Origin: an uncultured Clostridia bacterium
GTDB taxonomy: Bacteria; Bacillota; Clostridia; Lachnospirales; CAG-274
Assembly (NCBI GenBank): GCA_944383305.1
Contig: CALWOZ010000002.1
Span: forward strand, 1-64,000
DNA: 64,000 nucleotides
Direction: 5' to 3'
The notes beneath the pieces were generated by a model. The model searched no databases. It was not told where the DNA came from and saw only the letters and a program-made list of their open reading frames with translations. Each line of letters begins with the position of its first letter. Position 1 is the stretch's first letter. Shown piece by piece: positions 50,617 through 62,578 of this stretch. The translations under genes and the position numbers were made by a program.

Positions 50617-50856
50617 ATGAAAAAAATTAATTGGAAAATAAGATTTAAAAATCCTATATTTTGGCTAAATGTATTATTAGCAGTAGCAACTCCAATACTT
50701 GCTTATTTTGGTATTAATGGAAGTGATTTAACAAGTTGGAGTAGTTTATTTAGCTTAGTTTTAGATGCACTTAAAAATCCTTATGTAGTTGGACTTGTTT
50801 TAGTATCTTTATGGAATAATATTATAAATCCTATGACTAAAGGTATTACAGATTAG
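50617..50856 (+). CDS. Phage holin (phi LC3 type)
   Basis: A 79-aa protein starting MKKINWKIRFKNPIFWLN with two membrane segments and LKNPYVVGLVLVSLWNNIINPMTKGITD, the pattern of phi LC3-family holins. AGGAGG precedes ATG 50617. It is the first gene of a lysis cassette left after the rest of the phage was lost. Confidence 0.88.
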   Translation: MKKINWKIRFKNPIFWLNVLLAVATPILAYFGINGSDLTSWSSLFSLVLDALKNPYVVGLVLVSLWNNIINPMTKGITD

Positions 50857-50867
50857 GGGGGAGGTTT

Positions 50868-51674
50868 ATGAGTAGAGATATAACTTTGCTTCATCCTGAA
50901 GTACAGGCGATAATACCTAAATTTTTAAATGAGTGTAAAAATAGGGGGCTTATAGTTAAAACAACGGATACAGTAAGAACCAAGGCAGAACAAGATAAAC
51001 TATATGCACAAGGAAGAACTAAACCTGGGAATATAGTAACATGGGTAAAATATCCGTATTCTAATCACAATTGGGGTATGGCATTTGATATATGTAGAAA
51101 TGATGGTAAGGGTGCTTATAATGACAGTGATGGCTGGTTTAAAAAAGTAGGGCAAGTTGGTAAAAGTTTTGGGTTAGAATGGGGAGGAGATTGGAAAGAT
51201 ACACCAGATAAGCCACACTTTGAACTAACTAAATATGGCGATACAAATACATTGGTTAAAAAATATACTACGCCAGAAAATTTTAAAAAAACGTGGAAAG
51301 AGGTGGAAAGTTATATGTTTGTAAATAGAAATTATAGCTACAATGGAAAAGTTAAATCTTTTAATGTTATAAATGAAAAGGGAGAAAACTTTATAAGAGT
51401 TCGTGATTTAGCAGAACTTTTAAATAAAAATATAACTTATGATAAAAATACTAAAATAACTAATTTAGATGATATTCTAAATAATGTAAGCATAGAAGTT
51501 GGTAATAAAAAATCTACTGTTAAGGCTATTAATAGTAATGGGTTTAACTTTGTTAAAGTAAGAGATATAGCCGACTTTTTAGGATTTGAAACAGGATATA
51601 ATGAAACTAATAATAGTGTATTTTTTAAATTAAAAAATTCTATTATTGAGAAATTAAAGATATTTAAAAAGTAG
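50868..51674 (+). CDS. Phage endolysin: M15 peptidase with C-terminal stalk-like domain
   Basis: A 268-aa lysin. Residues about 1-125 form an M15/VanY-type L-alanyl-D-glutamate or D-Ala endopeptidase with zinc ligands in SNHNWGMAFDI and PHFEL. The C-terminal part has two copper-amine-oxidase-N/stalk-like repeats (FNVINEKGENFIRVRDLAELL; VKAINSNGFNFVKVRDIADFL) that probably bind the wall. GGGGGGAGG precedes ATG 50868, which is 11 bp after the holin. Confidence 0.9.
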   Translation: MSRDITLLHPEVQAIIPKFLNECKNRGLIVKTTDTVRTKAEQDKLYAQGRTKPGNIVTWVKYPYSNHNWGMAFDICRNDGKGAYNDSDGWFKKVGQVGKSFGLEWGGDWKDTPDKPHFELTKYGDTNTLVKKYTTPENFKKTWKEVESYMFVNRNYSYNGKVKSFNVINEKGENFIRVRDLAELLNKNITYDKNTKITNLDDILNNVSIEVGNKKSTVKAINSNGFNFVKVRDIADFLGFETGYNETNNSVFFKLKNSIIEKLKIFKK

Positions 51675-51682
51675 GTGTTAAT

Positions 51683-52180
51683 ATGAATATTTTTGAAACA
51701 AAGATAAATTACATAATATCTATTATAACGGCTATATTATCGGCTATATTAGGGGATTTTTGGTTTTTATTTATATTTTTATTAGGACTTAATATTATAG
51801 ATTATATAACAGGTATAATGAAAGCTAGATATTTAAAAAGAGAAAGTTCAAGGCGAGCATTGAAAGGCTTTGTTAAAAAGTTTTTAATATGGTGTTTAGT
51901 GGCTATGGGTTTTGGACTTGGGATTACTTTTGAAAAAATAGGCAATATAATAGGTATAAATTTACATATAATGTTAGCTATTGGTTGGTTTATTCTTGCC
52001 CATTGTATAGTAAATGAGTTTAGAAGCATTTTAGAAAATATGGTTGAGCTTGACAAGGGGTATCTAGTACCTAAATGGCTAATAAAAGGATTAGAGGTTA
52101 CTAACAAATTAATTGATAAAAATGTTAATAATGTGGTTAGTAGTTTTGATGATAAAACAAGGAAAGGAGGGAAACTATGA
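51683..52180 (+). CDS. Second phage holin (phage_holin_4 / TcdE-like family)
   Basis: A 165-aa protein with several membrane helices and the motif GLNIIDYITGIMKARYLKRESSRRALKGFVKK, the signature of the holin family that includes TcdE and UtxA. These make holes for lysin release or, in some clostridia, for toxin release. It follows the endolysin by 8 bp and overlaps the methylase start by 4 bp. Confidence 0.88.
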   Translation: MNIFETKINYIISIITAILSAILGDFWFLFIFLLGLNIIDYITGIMKARYLKRESSRRALKGFVKKFLIWCLVAMGFGLGITFEKIGNIIGINLHIMLAIGWFILAHCIVNEFRSILENMVELDKGYLVPKWLIKGLEVTNKLIDKNVNNVVSSFDDKTRKGGKL

Positions 52181-52929
52181 AGAGCTTTATAAGCTGGATA
52201 GGAGGTAAAAAACTATTAAGGGAGAATATAGTAAGTATGTTTCCTACTAATTATGATAAATACGTAGAGGTATTTGGTGGAGCTGGTTGGGTTCTTTTTC
52301 ATAAAAAAGAAGAAAAAGAAGAAATTTATAATGATATGAATAGTAATCTTATAAATTTATTTAAAATAGTAAAATACCATCCAGATGCATTTATAAAAGA
52401 ATTAGAATTTTATTTAAACTCAAGAGAATTATTTGATAATATGAAAGAAGAGGTAAATTTAAAAAGCTTAACTGACATACAAAAAGCAACTAGATTTTTT
52501 ATACTAATAAAAAATAGTTATGGTAGTAAAATGGGGAGTTTTGGCGTTAGAAAAAGAGATATAACAAAATCTATAGAGTATATAAAAGAAATTAGTAAAA
52601 GGTTAAACAAAGTAATTATTGAAAATTTAGATTTTGAAAAAGTTTTAAATAAGTATGATAAAGAAGAAACATTATTTTATTTAGACCCACCATATTTTAA
52701 AACAGAAAATTATTATAAAGATATAGAATTTAATGAGCAAGACCATTTAAGATTAAAAGAGGCTTTAAGTAATATAAAAGGTAAATGGATATTATCTTAT
52801 AATGATTGTAATTATATAAGAGATTTATACAAAGATTATAATATACAAGAAATAGAAAGACAAAATAATCTTAAAATAAAATATGAAAATAATTCAAGAT
52901 ATAGAGAGCTAATAATAAAAAACTATTAA
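52177..52929 (+). CDS. D12-class DNA adenine methyltransferase (Dam-like)
   Basis: A 250-aa N6-adenine methyltransferase: FISWIGGKKLLRENI at the start, the SAM motif VEVFGGAGW and the catalytic DPPY in YLDPPYF. In phages such enzymes protect DNA from host restriction; the recognised site cannot be told from sequence. Its start overlaps the holin stop (ATGA). No restriction enzyme gene is near. Confidence 0.88.
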   Translation: MKSFISWIGGKKLLRENIVSMFPTNYDKYVEVFGGAGWVLFHKKEEKEEIYNDMNSNLINLFKIVKYHPDAFIKELEFYLNSRELFDNMKEEVNLKSLTDIQKATRFFILIKNSYGSKMGSFGVRKRDITKSIEYIKEISKRLNKVIIENLDFEKVLNKYDKEETLFYLDPPYFKTENYYKDIEFNEQDHLRLKEALSNIKGKWILSYNDCNYIRDLYKDYNIQEIERQNNLKIKYENNSRYRELIIKNY

Positions 52930-52998
52930 TAATTTATTTTAAGATGATAATATTATCGTAATTATAAAGTTAATATTTTAGATTAAAGAGGAAAAATA

Positions 52999-53024
52999 GG
53001 GAGGTTTTACTCCCTTTATTTTTA
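52999..53024 (+). terminator. Terminator after the methylase gene
   Basis: GGGAG pairs with CTCCC around a 7-nt loop, extended by A/T pairs and followed by a T-rich tail. Confidence 0.65.
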
Positions 53025-53149
53025 TATATGTATAAAAATTTAAAAAATAGCTAAATATGTTTAAAATGATGTATTTTAGTACTTTTCATTAACAGAATTG
53101 TATGATATAATATTAAAAAATTTATTAAATCTTAGGAGTGTGATTTTAT

Positions 53150-54397
53150 TTGGATTCTGCTGGTTTGCAGTTTATAATTTTAATTATTTTAATTTCTTTG
53201 TCTGCTTTTTTCTCTATGTCAGAAACTGCCTTAACATCTCTTAGTAAAATAAGGCTTAGAACAATGATTGATGAAAATATAAAAAATGCCAAACTTATAC
53301 AAAATGTTTTAGAAGACCCAGCTAAGCTATTAAGTGCAATATTAATAGGCAACAATCTTGTTAATATTGGAGCTTCTTCTATTGCAACAGCTATGGCAAT
53401 AGATAGATTTAAAAGTCAAGGTGTTGGTATTGCAACAGGAATTCTTACTATTATAATATTAATATTTGGTGAGATTACACCAAAAACTTTTGCTACTAAA
53501 AATTCAGAAAAAATTTCTATTTTTGTTATAAAGCCTATAAGATTTTGTGTATTAATTTTTACACCAATTATATTTATTTTAAATATAATTACTGGATTTT
53601 TTTTAAGATTACTTGGTGTAAAAAAGGATGAAAAATTACCAACTATTACAGAATCTGAACTACTCACAATGGTTAATGTTAGCCACGAAGAAGGGGTTTT
53701 AGAAATAGATGAAAGAGAAATGATTAATAATGTTGTATATTTTGCTAATAATGATGCTGAGGATATTATGGTTCCTAGGACGGATATAGTGGCTATAGAT
53801 ATAGATTCAACATATGACCAGCTTATTTCATTATTTAAAGAAGAAACGTTTTCTAGAATTCCTGTTTATGAAAATTCAATTGACAATATAGTTGGAATTA
53901 TTTCTTTAAAAGATTTATTATTTATAGACAAATCTAAAGAATTTAATATAAAAGATTATATGAGAGAACCATTTTTTACTTATGAATCTAAATCTTTAAA
54001 AGAACTCTTTGCAGAGATGCGTATAAATAGAATTCCTATGGCTATAATTTTAGATGAATATGGAGGAACATCAGGTATAGTCACTTTAGAGGATATGCTA
54101 GAAGAAATAGTAGGGGATCTTGCTGACGAATATGACCAACACGAACAGGAAATAACAGTTATAAAAGAAGATGAGTATATTGTTGAGGGTTCTACTAAGA
54201 TAGAAGATGTAAACAATATGCTTGGTACAAATTTTGAATCTAAAGATTTTGAATCTATTGGAGGTTTTGTTATAGAAATTTTTGGTAAATTTCCTGAAAA
54301 AAGTGATTCTATAAGAATTAATAATGTAAAATTTATTGTTGAAAAAATAGAAAAAAATAGAATAGAAAAACTTAGAATATTGATAGATGAAGTATAA
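53150..54397 (+). CDS. CNNM/CorC-type membrane transporter with CBS pair (hemolysin C family)
   Basis: A 415-aa protein with an N-terminal CNNM/DUF21 membrane domain (SLSAFFSMSETALTSLSKIRLR; IFGEITPKTFA), a pair of CBS domains (DIMVPRTDIVAID; RIPMAIILDEYGGTSGIVTLEDMLEEIVGDLADEYD) and a C-terminal CorC_HlyC domain. Members export or control Mg2+ and other divalent ions. Start TTG 53150, 11 nt after AGGAG. It is a single-gene unit between the phage remnant and the bgl operon. Confidence 0.92.
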   Translation: MDSAGLQFIILIILISLSAFFSMSETALTSLSKIRLRTMIDENIKNAKLIQNVLEDPAKLLSAILIGNNLVNIGASSIATAMAIDRFKSQGVGIATGILTIIILIFGEITPKTFATKNSEKISIFVIKPIRFCVLIFTPIIFILNIITGFFLRLLGVKKDEKLPTITESELLTMVNVSHEEGVLEIDEREMINNVVYFANNDAEDIMVPRTDIVAIDIDSTYDQLISLFKEETFSRIPVYENSIDNIVGIISLKDLLFIDKSKEFNIKDYMREPFFTYESKSLKELFAEMRINRIPMAIILDEYGGTSGIVTLEDMLEEIVGDLADEYDQHEQEITVIKEDEYIVEGSTKIEDVNNMLGTNFESKDFESIGGFVIEIFGKFPEKSDSIRINNVKFIVEKIEKNRIEKLRILIDEV

Positions 54398-54509
54398 AAA
54401 TATAGTATTTTAAAATTTGTTTTTTATATTAAAATATACTATAAATATTATTAAATATATAGTTAATTTGTATAAAATAATATTATTTTAAAAATAAATT
54501 AAAAATATA

Positions 54510-54538
54510 TTGACAGAATAAATAAAATATTGTAATAT
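54510..54538 (+). promoter_or_regulatory. Promoter of the licT-bglP-bglA operon
   Basis: TTGACA (54510-54515), 17 bp and TAATAT (54533-54538), ending 15 bp before the RAT site. Confidence 0.65.
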
Positions 54539-54553
54539 AATTATATAGTATTT

Positions 54554-54582
54554 GGATTGTTACTGGTTAAGCAGGCTATACC
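54554..54582 (+). promoter_or_regulatory. RAT (ribonucleic antiterminator) for LicT/BglG
   Basis: The 29-nt element opens GGATTGTTACTG and continues with a GCAGGC...ACC end, the classic BglG/LicT binding hairpin. Its 3 prime part overlaps the left arm of the terminator at 54574-54648, so the two structures exclude each other. When the sugar is present, the antiterminator bound here allows transcription of the operon. Confidence 0.92.
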
Positions 54583-54648
54583 ATTTTCTATGTAAATTTG
54601 CTATGTTATAGCTTAATTTATGTTATGAAAGTAGGTATAGTCTTTTTT
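54574..54648 (+). terminator. Conditional terminator in the bgl leader
   Basis: AGGCTATACC (54573-54582) pairs with GGTATAGTCT (54634-54643) and is followed by TTTTT. It is mutually exclusive with the RAT hairpin. Confidence 0.85.
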
Positions 54649-54680
54649 ATGCCTACAAAATTTAATGAGGTGTACTTATT

Positions 54681-55514
54681 ATGAAAGTTAAAAAAGTTAT
54701 TAATAACAACCTTGTAAAATCATACAATGAAAAAAATGAAGAAATACTTGTTATGGGATGTGGCATTGGGTTTAAAAAGTCTATTGGAGATGAAATAGAT
54801 GAATCTAAAATAGAAAAAATATATATATCAAAAGATAAAGAGTCATCTAATAAGCTTATAACTTTATTAGAAAATTTGCCAATAGAATATATACAGTCAG
54901 CAAATGAAATTATAAGCTATGCAAAAATATCATTAGGCAAAAACTTAAATGAAAATATTTATATAACTCTCACAGACCATATAAGTTTTGCAGTTGAGCG
55001 CTTTAAAAAAGGAATAAAAATAAAAAATGCTCTTTTATGGGAGATAAAAAGATTTTATAATCACGAATTTCTTATAGGTAAGGAAGCTCTTTCTATAATA
55101 AAAAGACGAATAAATGTTGATTTACCTGAAGATGAGGCTGGATTTATAACACTTCATATTGTAAGTGCTTTGATGGATTCATCTAACGTTGGTGAAACAA
55201 CAGAAATGACAAAGGTAATACAAAATATTTTAAATATAGTTAGATATCATTTTAATGTAGAATTTGACGAATATTCTCTACATTATGAAAGATTTATAAC
55301 ACATCTTAAGTTTTTTGTACAAAGAGTTTTTAGTGGAGTAGAAATAGACGATGATGATAAAAGTTTTTTACTTATTTTAAAAGAGCAGTATAAAAAGGAG
55401 TACCAATGTGCTCTAAAAATAAGAAAATATATTCAAAATGAGTATGGATATGACCTTACAGAAGATGAAATGGTCTATATTACTGTTCATATCAAAAGAA
55501 TAATAACTCAGTAG
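54681..55514 (+). CDS. licT: Beta-glucoside operon antiterminator (LicT/BglG family)
   Basis: The 277-aa protein has the N-terminal RNA-binding CAT domain (KKVINNNLVKSYNEKNEEILVMGCGIGFKK) and two PRD domains with the phosphorylatable His residues (LTDHISFAVER; FYNHEFLIG; LHIVSAL; ITVHIKRI). It binds the RAT in its own leader, so it is autoregulated and controlled by PTS phosphorylation. bglP follows 12 bp downstream. Confidence 0.94.
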   Translation: MKVKKVINNNLVKSYNEKNEEILVMGCGIGFKKSIGDEIDESKIEKIYISKDKESSNKLITLLENLPIEYIQSANEIISYAKISLGKNLNENIYITLTDHISFAVERFKKGIKIKNALLWEIKRFYNHEFLIGKEALSIIKRRINVDLPEDEAGFITLHIVSALMDSSNVGETTEMTKVIQNILNIVRYHFNVEFDEYSLHYERFITHLKFFVQRVFSGVEIDDDDKSFLLILKEQYKKEYQCALKIRKYIQNEYGYDLTEDEMVYITVHIKRIITQ

Positions 55515-58876
<3,362 letters not shown>

Positions 58877-58884
58877 TATCAAAT

Positions 58885-59045
58885 AAAAATAGCTATTTAT
58901 ATTAATTTTGTTTGATAACTTTGTAAATTTTCAAATTAACTATTGTAATTTAAAAAATTAATTATTGTAAATTTTCAAATTACAATATAATTAAAACCAA
59001 AATTTGTTTATAATTTTTATCCTCAAGATAGCTTAATTAAAATAA
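58885..59045 (+). repeat. Dispersed AT-rich repeat, copy B
   Basis: ATAGCTATTT near the left end is partly complementary to AAGATAGCTTAATT near the right end. Two copies of TTGTAAATTTTCAAATT and TTAAAACCAAAA...TTATAATTTTTATC align with copies A (40488-40622) and C (62560-62812). Confidence 0.6.
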
Positions 59046-59046
59046 T

Positions 59047-59081
59047 AAATTAAAGGTGTTGAAAATCAACACCTTTAATTT
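59047..59081. terminator. Bidirectional terminator between bglA and the transporter gene
   Basis: A perfect 15-bp stem (AAATTAAAGGTGTTG and its complement) with a 5-nt loop between convergent genes, A/T-rich on both sides. Confidence 0.8.
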
Positions 59082-59095
59082 ATTAAAATTATTAA

Positions 59096-59797
59096 CTATT
59101 TATTTTTCATTTTATTTTCATATAAGTATCTTGCTATATATATAAAAGGAGTATCTAAAATACTAGTTATTATAAATATAATATAGCTAGCTATAAATAT
59201 ACTTATTATAGTATTAAAATCATACACACCATAAAAAGCAAAAAATGTAAATAAAAGGGAATTTATAAGCTGAGAGGTAAGAGTAGAAAAGTTGTTTCTA
59301 ACCCAAAGAAATTTTCTTTTATCACCACTAATTTTTTCTGTAAGTTCCCACCATTTATGATATATCCAAACGTCAAAAAATTGACTTATAGCATATACAA
59401 CTAAGCTAGCTATCATAAGTCTAGGAGTATTAGAAAAAATCATTTTAAAAGGCTCATCCATACCATTAGTTACATCATATAAAAACCAGCTTTGAGATAT
59501 AATGACAAATGATACAGAGGTTAATAGTCCAGCTACAACAGCTTTTTTAGAACTTTTCTTACCATAAAATTCACTTAATATGTCTGTTGCTAAAAAACTT
59601 GCACCAAATAAAACGTTACCAAGAGTTTGTTCTAAGGAAAAGGCTTTTACAACTAATAATACTTCTATGTTAGCAGTAATAACAGTAAATACAGTAAAAC
59701 ATATAAGCCCTTTTTCTCCTAAAAGATAAAACCATACTAAAACAAGACCATATATAACAAATACTGATAATATTAAAAGAATTTCATTACTAATCAT
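59096..59797 (-). CDS. Queuosine precursor transporter (YhhQ family)
   Basis: A 233-aa protein with about six membrane helices. The motifs ASFLATDILSEFYGKKSSKKAV and SQFFDVWIYHKWWE, and a late WVRNNFSTLTSQ, are the YhhQ/DUF165 (Vut_1) signature. YhhQ imports preQ0, preQ1 or queuine for tRNA queuosine modification. ATG 59797 follows GGAGGTAAC; the upstream ATG frame is less likely. It overlaps the radical SAM gene by 8 nt, so the two act together. No preQ1 riboswitch was recognised upstream. Confidence 0.9.
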   Translation of the reverse strand: MISNEILLILSVFVIYGLVLVWFYLLGEKGLICFTVFTVITANIEVLLVVKAFSLEQTLGNVLFGASFLATDILSEFYGKKSSKKAVVAGLLTSVSFVIISQSWFLYDVTNGMDEPFKMIFSNTPRLMIASLVVYAISQFFDVWIYHKWWELTEKISGDKRKFLWVRNNFSTLTSQLINSLLFTFFAFYGVYDFNTIISIFIASYIIFIITSILDTPFIYIARYLYENKMKNK

Positions 59798-60512
59798 TTT
59801 TGTTACCTCCAACACCAAAATCTGTATTTTCTAATAAAATATCTACTCTATTATTATTTTTATATATAGGATAAATATATTCTCTAAAGTTTTTTATAGT
59901 ATTAGGGTCTGGTTTAATTTTAGTTTTATTTTTAACCATTATATTTATACATACTCGCTCAAAATTCTCAAGTCCAATAGCAATGTCTTTAAGCATAAAT
60001 TCTATACTTTGTCCAGCTAAACCTTGTAAAAGACAAACTTCATCAAAATACTGTTTTATTATATTAACGTCTTTTTCTTCTATACCTTTATTTAAGAAAC
60101 TTTCTCTATAATAATAATCAAATGTTTCTATACCTATTTTTGTTTTTATGGTTATACCAATATTTTTAAAATGATTTTTTAGATTGGGTATTTCATCTTT
60201 GTGAGCCCAATGACATTCAAAATGTAGTGTATTTATATTTTTATTTATACATACATCTTCGATTTTTTTCATAGTTTTTTTATCTAAGTCTACAAAACTA
60301 CCAGAATTTACAATTTCTAAAGTGTTATATTTACCTGTGACTTTATTTAATTCTTGTTCATTTATTTTAAAACAATAGTCTTCATTTTTGTTAAAATCTG
60401 TATGATAGTCACAAAAACTACATTTTTTCCATTTACAACCACTACCAATAAGTAGAAGAATCTCTCTTTTATTTTTTTCTTCTATAGTAGAGTATCTAAT
60501 TAAATTATCCAT
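59790..60512 (-). CDS. Radical SAM protein, possibly queuine lyase QueL
   Basis: A 240-aa protein whose start has the cluster motif GCKWKKCSFCDYHTD (Cys-x4-Cys-x2-Cys, a variant of the usual x3 spacing), followed by a TIM-barrel-like body (LEIVNSGSF; LHFECHWAH; IGIETFDYYYRES). It overlaps the queuosine-precursor transporter. Some clostridia salvage queuine through a radical SAM queuine lyase (QueL) encoded beside YhhQ-type transporters, so QueL is the best guess; the proof would be sequence comparison. GGAGG precedes ATG 60512. Confidence 0.75.
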   Translation of the reverse strand: MDNLIRYSTIEEKNKREILLLIGSGCKWKKCSFCDYHTDFNKNEDYCFKINEQELNKVTGKYNTLEIVNSGSFVDLDKKTMKKIEDVCINKNINTLHFECHWAHKDEIPNLKNHFKNIGITIKTKIGIETFDYYYRESFLNKGIEEKDVNIIKQYFDEVCLLQGLAGQSIEFMLKDIAIGLENFERVCINIMVKNKTKIKPDPNTIKNFREYIYPIYKNNNRVDILLENTDFGVGGNKND

Positions 60513-60632
60513 ATAATCCTCCGTTTTATTAAGACAGAAAAACCACTAAAACTATGCCAAACTAAAAATATGTAAAATAGGTTATAATTTATTATTTTTA
60601 ATAATATAAATATTGTATTGATATAAAAATAA

Positions 60633-60791
60633 TAAAAAAGAGCTATATACATAGCTCAAATTAAATAAAATAAAACCAAAAGCATAGCAAATGGTAAGGA
60701 TAATTTTAATTTGACCTAGTTTTGTTTAAAGACAGGAGGGTTTCGAACTGTCTATATAATATTAGCGACAACATATTAATAATATATTATC
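60633..60791 (-). ncRNA. Candidate structured RNA with own promoter and terminator
   Basis: On the minus strand an RNA of about 150 nt can be drawn. It starts about 7 nt after the -10 at 60798-60803. Its hairpins are a TTAGCGA/TCGCTAA stem, a GACAG/CTGTC stem, and a final GAGCTAT/ATAGCTC stem (60640-60657) followed by six T. It holds no ORF. It could be a free small RNA or a leader of the radical SAM gene about 120 bp on; I could not match it to a known riboswitch. Confidence 0.5.
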
Positions 60792-60797
60792 GCTAAC

Positions 60798-60826
60798 ATT
60801 ATAACATAAACAAAACATAAATTCAA
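60798..60826 (-). promoter_or_regulatory. Promoter of the candidate RNA
   Basis: On the minus strand: TTGAAT, 17 bp ending in TGT, and a perfect TATAAT. Confidence 0.72.
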
Positions 60827-60834
60827 TATTAATA

Positions 60835-61551
60835 TTACATCATTTTTATAAATTCTTTTTTTAGCCTATTTATTATTCTTTTTTCTAATCTAGATATATA
60901 TGACTGAGATATACCAAGCATATCGGCAACTTCTTTTTGAGTTTTTTCTATACCATCAGAGAATATACCATATCTAAGTTCAATTATTACACGTTCTCTT
61001 TTATCTAATTTATTTATAGCTTTTTTTAATATATCTCTATCAACTTCTTCTTCTAAATTTTTGTATATTACATCTATATCTGTACCTAAAATATCAGAAA
61101 GAAGTAGTTCATTACCTTCCCAATCAACATTTAAAGGTTCATCTATGGATACTTCTGTTTTTGTTTTAGTATTTCTTCTAAGATACATAAGAATTTCATT
61201 TTCTATACACCTTGTAGCATATGTAGCTAGTTTTATATTTTTATCAGCTCTAAATGTATTTATTGCTTTAATAAGACCTATGCTTCCAATAGATATTAAA
61301 TCCTCCACATTAACTCCAGTATTTTCAAATTTTCTAGCTATATATACAACAAGCCTTAAATTCCTTTCTATAAGCTTTGCTTTTGCCATTTCTTCATCTT
61401 CTGTACCTAAAAGAGATATTATTTCAGTTTCTTCATCATTTGTTAAAGGGGCAGGCAACACATCTGTGCCACCTATATAAAATATAGTGTCATCATCTTG
61501 TTCTTTAAATATATTTATAATATTTTTTAATATACTTTTTACAGTAAGCAT
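60835..61551 (-). CDS. sigE: Sporulation sigma factor sigma-E precursor
   Basis: The 238-aa sigma-70 family protein is the early mother-cell sigma factor. It has a hydrophobic/basic pro-region (about residues 1-27) that SpoIIGA removes, region 2 ([44 protein letters not shown]) and region 4 ([34 protein letters not shown]). Its gene lies 33 bp after spoIIGA, the conserved arrangement. This shows that the organism can form spores or descends from one that could. Confidence 0.95.
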   Translation of the reverse strand: MLTVKSILKNIINIFKEQDDDTIFYIGGTDVLPAPLTNDEETEIISLLGTEDEEMAKAKLIERNLRLVVYIARKFENTGVNVEDLISIGSIGLIKAINTFRADKNIKLATYATRCIENEILMYLRRNTKTKTEVSIDEPLNVDWEGNELLLSDILGTDIDVIYKNLEEEVDRDILKKAINKLDKRERVIIELRYGIFSDGIEKTQKEVADMLGISQSYISRLEKRIINRLKKEFIKMM

Positions 61552-61584
61552 AGTATTACCTCCATTTTAAAAATAATTTAATTA

Positions 61585-62481
61585 TTAATAACAATTTAAT
61601 AACTCTGGATTTAAAAGTGCATTATAAAAATTGTCATTTGATAAATTAAAATTTGATATGGCAACAATAGCATCTTTTAATATAATTTTATTTTCTGTAT
61701 GTATTTCTAATTTATCTATTTTTATACCTATTAAAAGTCCACTTTTTTTACCAATACTTTTAAAAGGAATAAAACGTATATCAGCTGTATTATCTAAAGT
61801 TAATAGCTTATTTAAGTCATCTTCTTGCTTTTCATAAAAAATAATTTTTAGTTTTTCTGGAAGAATGGGCTTAATAGCTATAAACTCAGCTATTATTACA
61901 GGTTTTTTCGTTATAGGTTCTTTTAAATTATTACCAGTATCTAAAAGTGCATTTAAACTTACATTTGTATTATTTTTATATAATGTAATGTTATAAAAGC
62001 TTTGTTTTTTTATAAATATTTTTTTATACCAGCTTAAAAAAAGTTTAATTATTATATATGTAGATATTATAGAAATAATAAGTATTTTTAGTGGAAAATG
62101 TTGTATTGTAAAATCTAATAAATTATTTAAAACACTATTTAGATTTATATAATAAAAAAGGGCAATACTTCCACCACCTATACAAAAAGAGGTTATATTT
62201 ACTAATAAAAATATTTTAAAAAAATACTTAATAGTTTTTGGTTTAAATCCAATAATTATAGATATTATAAAAATAAGAGAAACTATAAAAATACTTAAAA
62301 TATTAGAAAAAGGTATAAAAATAATAGTTAAAATATAAAGGAGTGTTGCAAAAAATGAACTAAAAGCAAGTCTTTTTAAACTAATTTTACTTTTAATAAG
62401 TTTATTAACTATAAAAAAAATAAAATATACCATAATAAAGTTTATTAAAAATAAAATATCAACATAAACTTCTATTTGCAT
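61585..62481 (-). CDS. spoIIGA: Sigma-E processing peptidase SpoIIGA
   Basis: A 298-aa membrane aspartic protease that activates pro-sigma-E in the mother cell after a signal from the forespore. The N-terminal half has about five membrane helices (EVYVDILFLINFIMVY start); the C-terminal half has the catalytic DTGN in ALLDTGNNL. It pairs with sigE downstream. GGAGG precedes ATG 62481. Confidence 0.94.
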   Translation of the reverse strand: MQIEVYVDILFLINFIMVYFIFFIVNKLIKSKISLKRLAFSSFFATLLYILTIIFIPFSNILSIFIVSLIFIISIIIGFKPKTIKYFFKIFLLVNITSFCIGGGSIALFYYINLNSVLNNLLDFTIQHFPLKILIISIISTYIIIKLFLSWYKKIFIKKQSFYNITLYKNNTNVSLNALLDTGNNLKEPITKKPVIIAEFIAIKPILPEKLKIIFYEKQEDDLNKLLTLDNTADIRFIPFKSIGKKSGLLIGIKIDKLEIHTENKIILKDAIVAISNFNLSNDNFYNALLNPELLNCY

Positions 62482-62512
62482 TAAATCCCTCCAAAAAGCT
62501 TTTATACATAAA

Positions 62513-62578
62513 ATTATATAAATAAATTAAAGAAAAATTTGCTATATTTTGGGAGGTGTATATAAAAATAACTCGACA
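62513..62578 (-). promoter_or_regulatory. Possible spoIIGA promoter with a Spo0A box
   Basis: On the minus strand TATAAT lies at 62513-62518, and TGTCGAG, one change from the 0A box TGTCGAA, lies at 62572-62578. The spoIIG operon is Spo0A-activated in known spore formers. One imperfect box is weak evidence. Confidence 0.35.

Noticed and set aside
52981-53030. attR copy of the ssrA 3 prime end for the prophage remnant
   Set aside because: I looked for the tmRNA end sequence (TTCGATTCTCCTCATCTCC) after the methylase and did not find it; the right end of the remnant is not defined.
53150-54397. Hemolysin as the function of the CNNM gene
   Set aside because: The family name hemolysin C is historical; the DUF21, CBS pair and CorC_HlyC domains point to ion transport.
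60513-60600. preQ1 riboswitch before the radical SAM/YhhQ genes
   Set aside because: I looked for the short pseudoknot pattern with an A-rich tail on the minus strand and did not see it; only the separate candidate RNA further upstream was kept.
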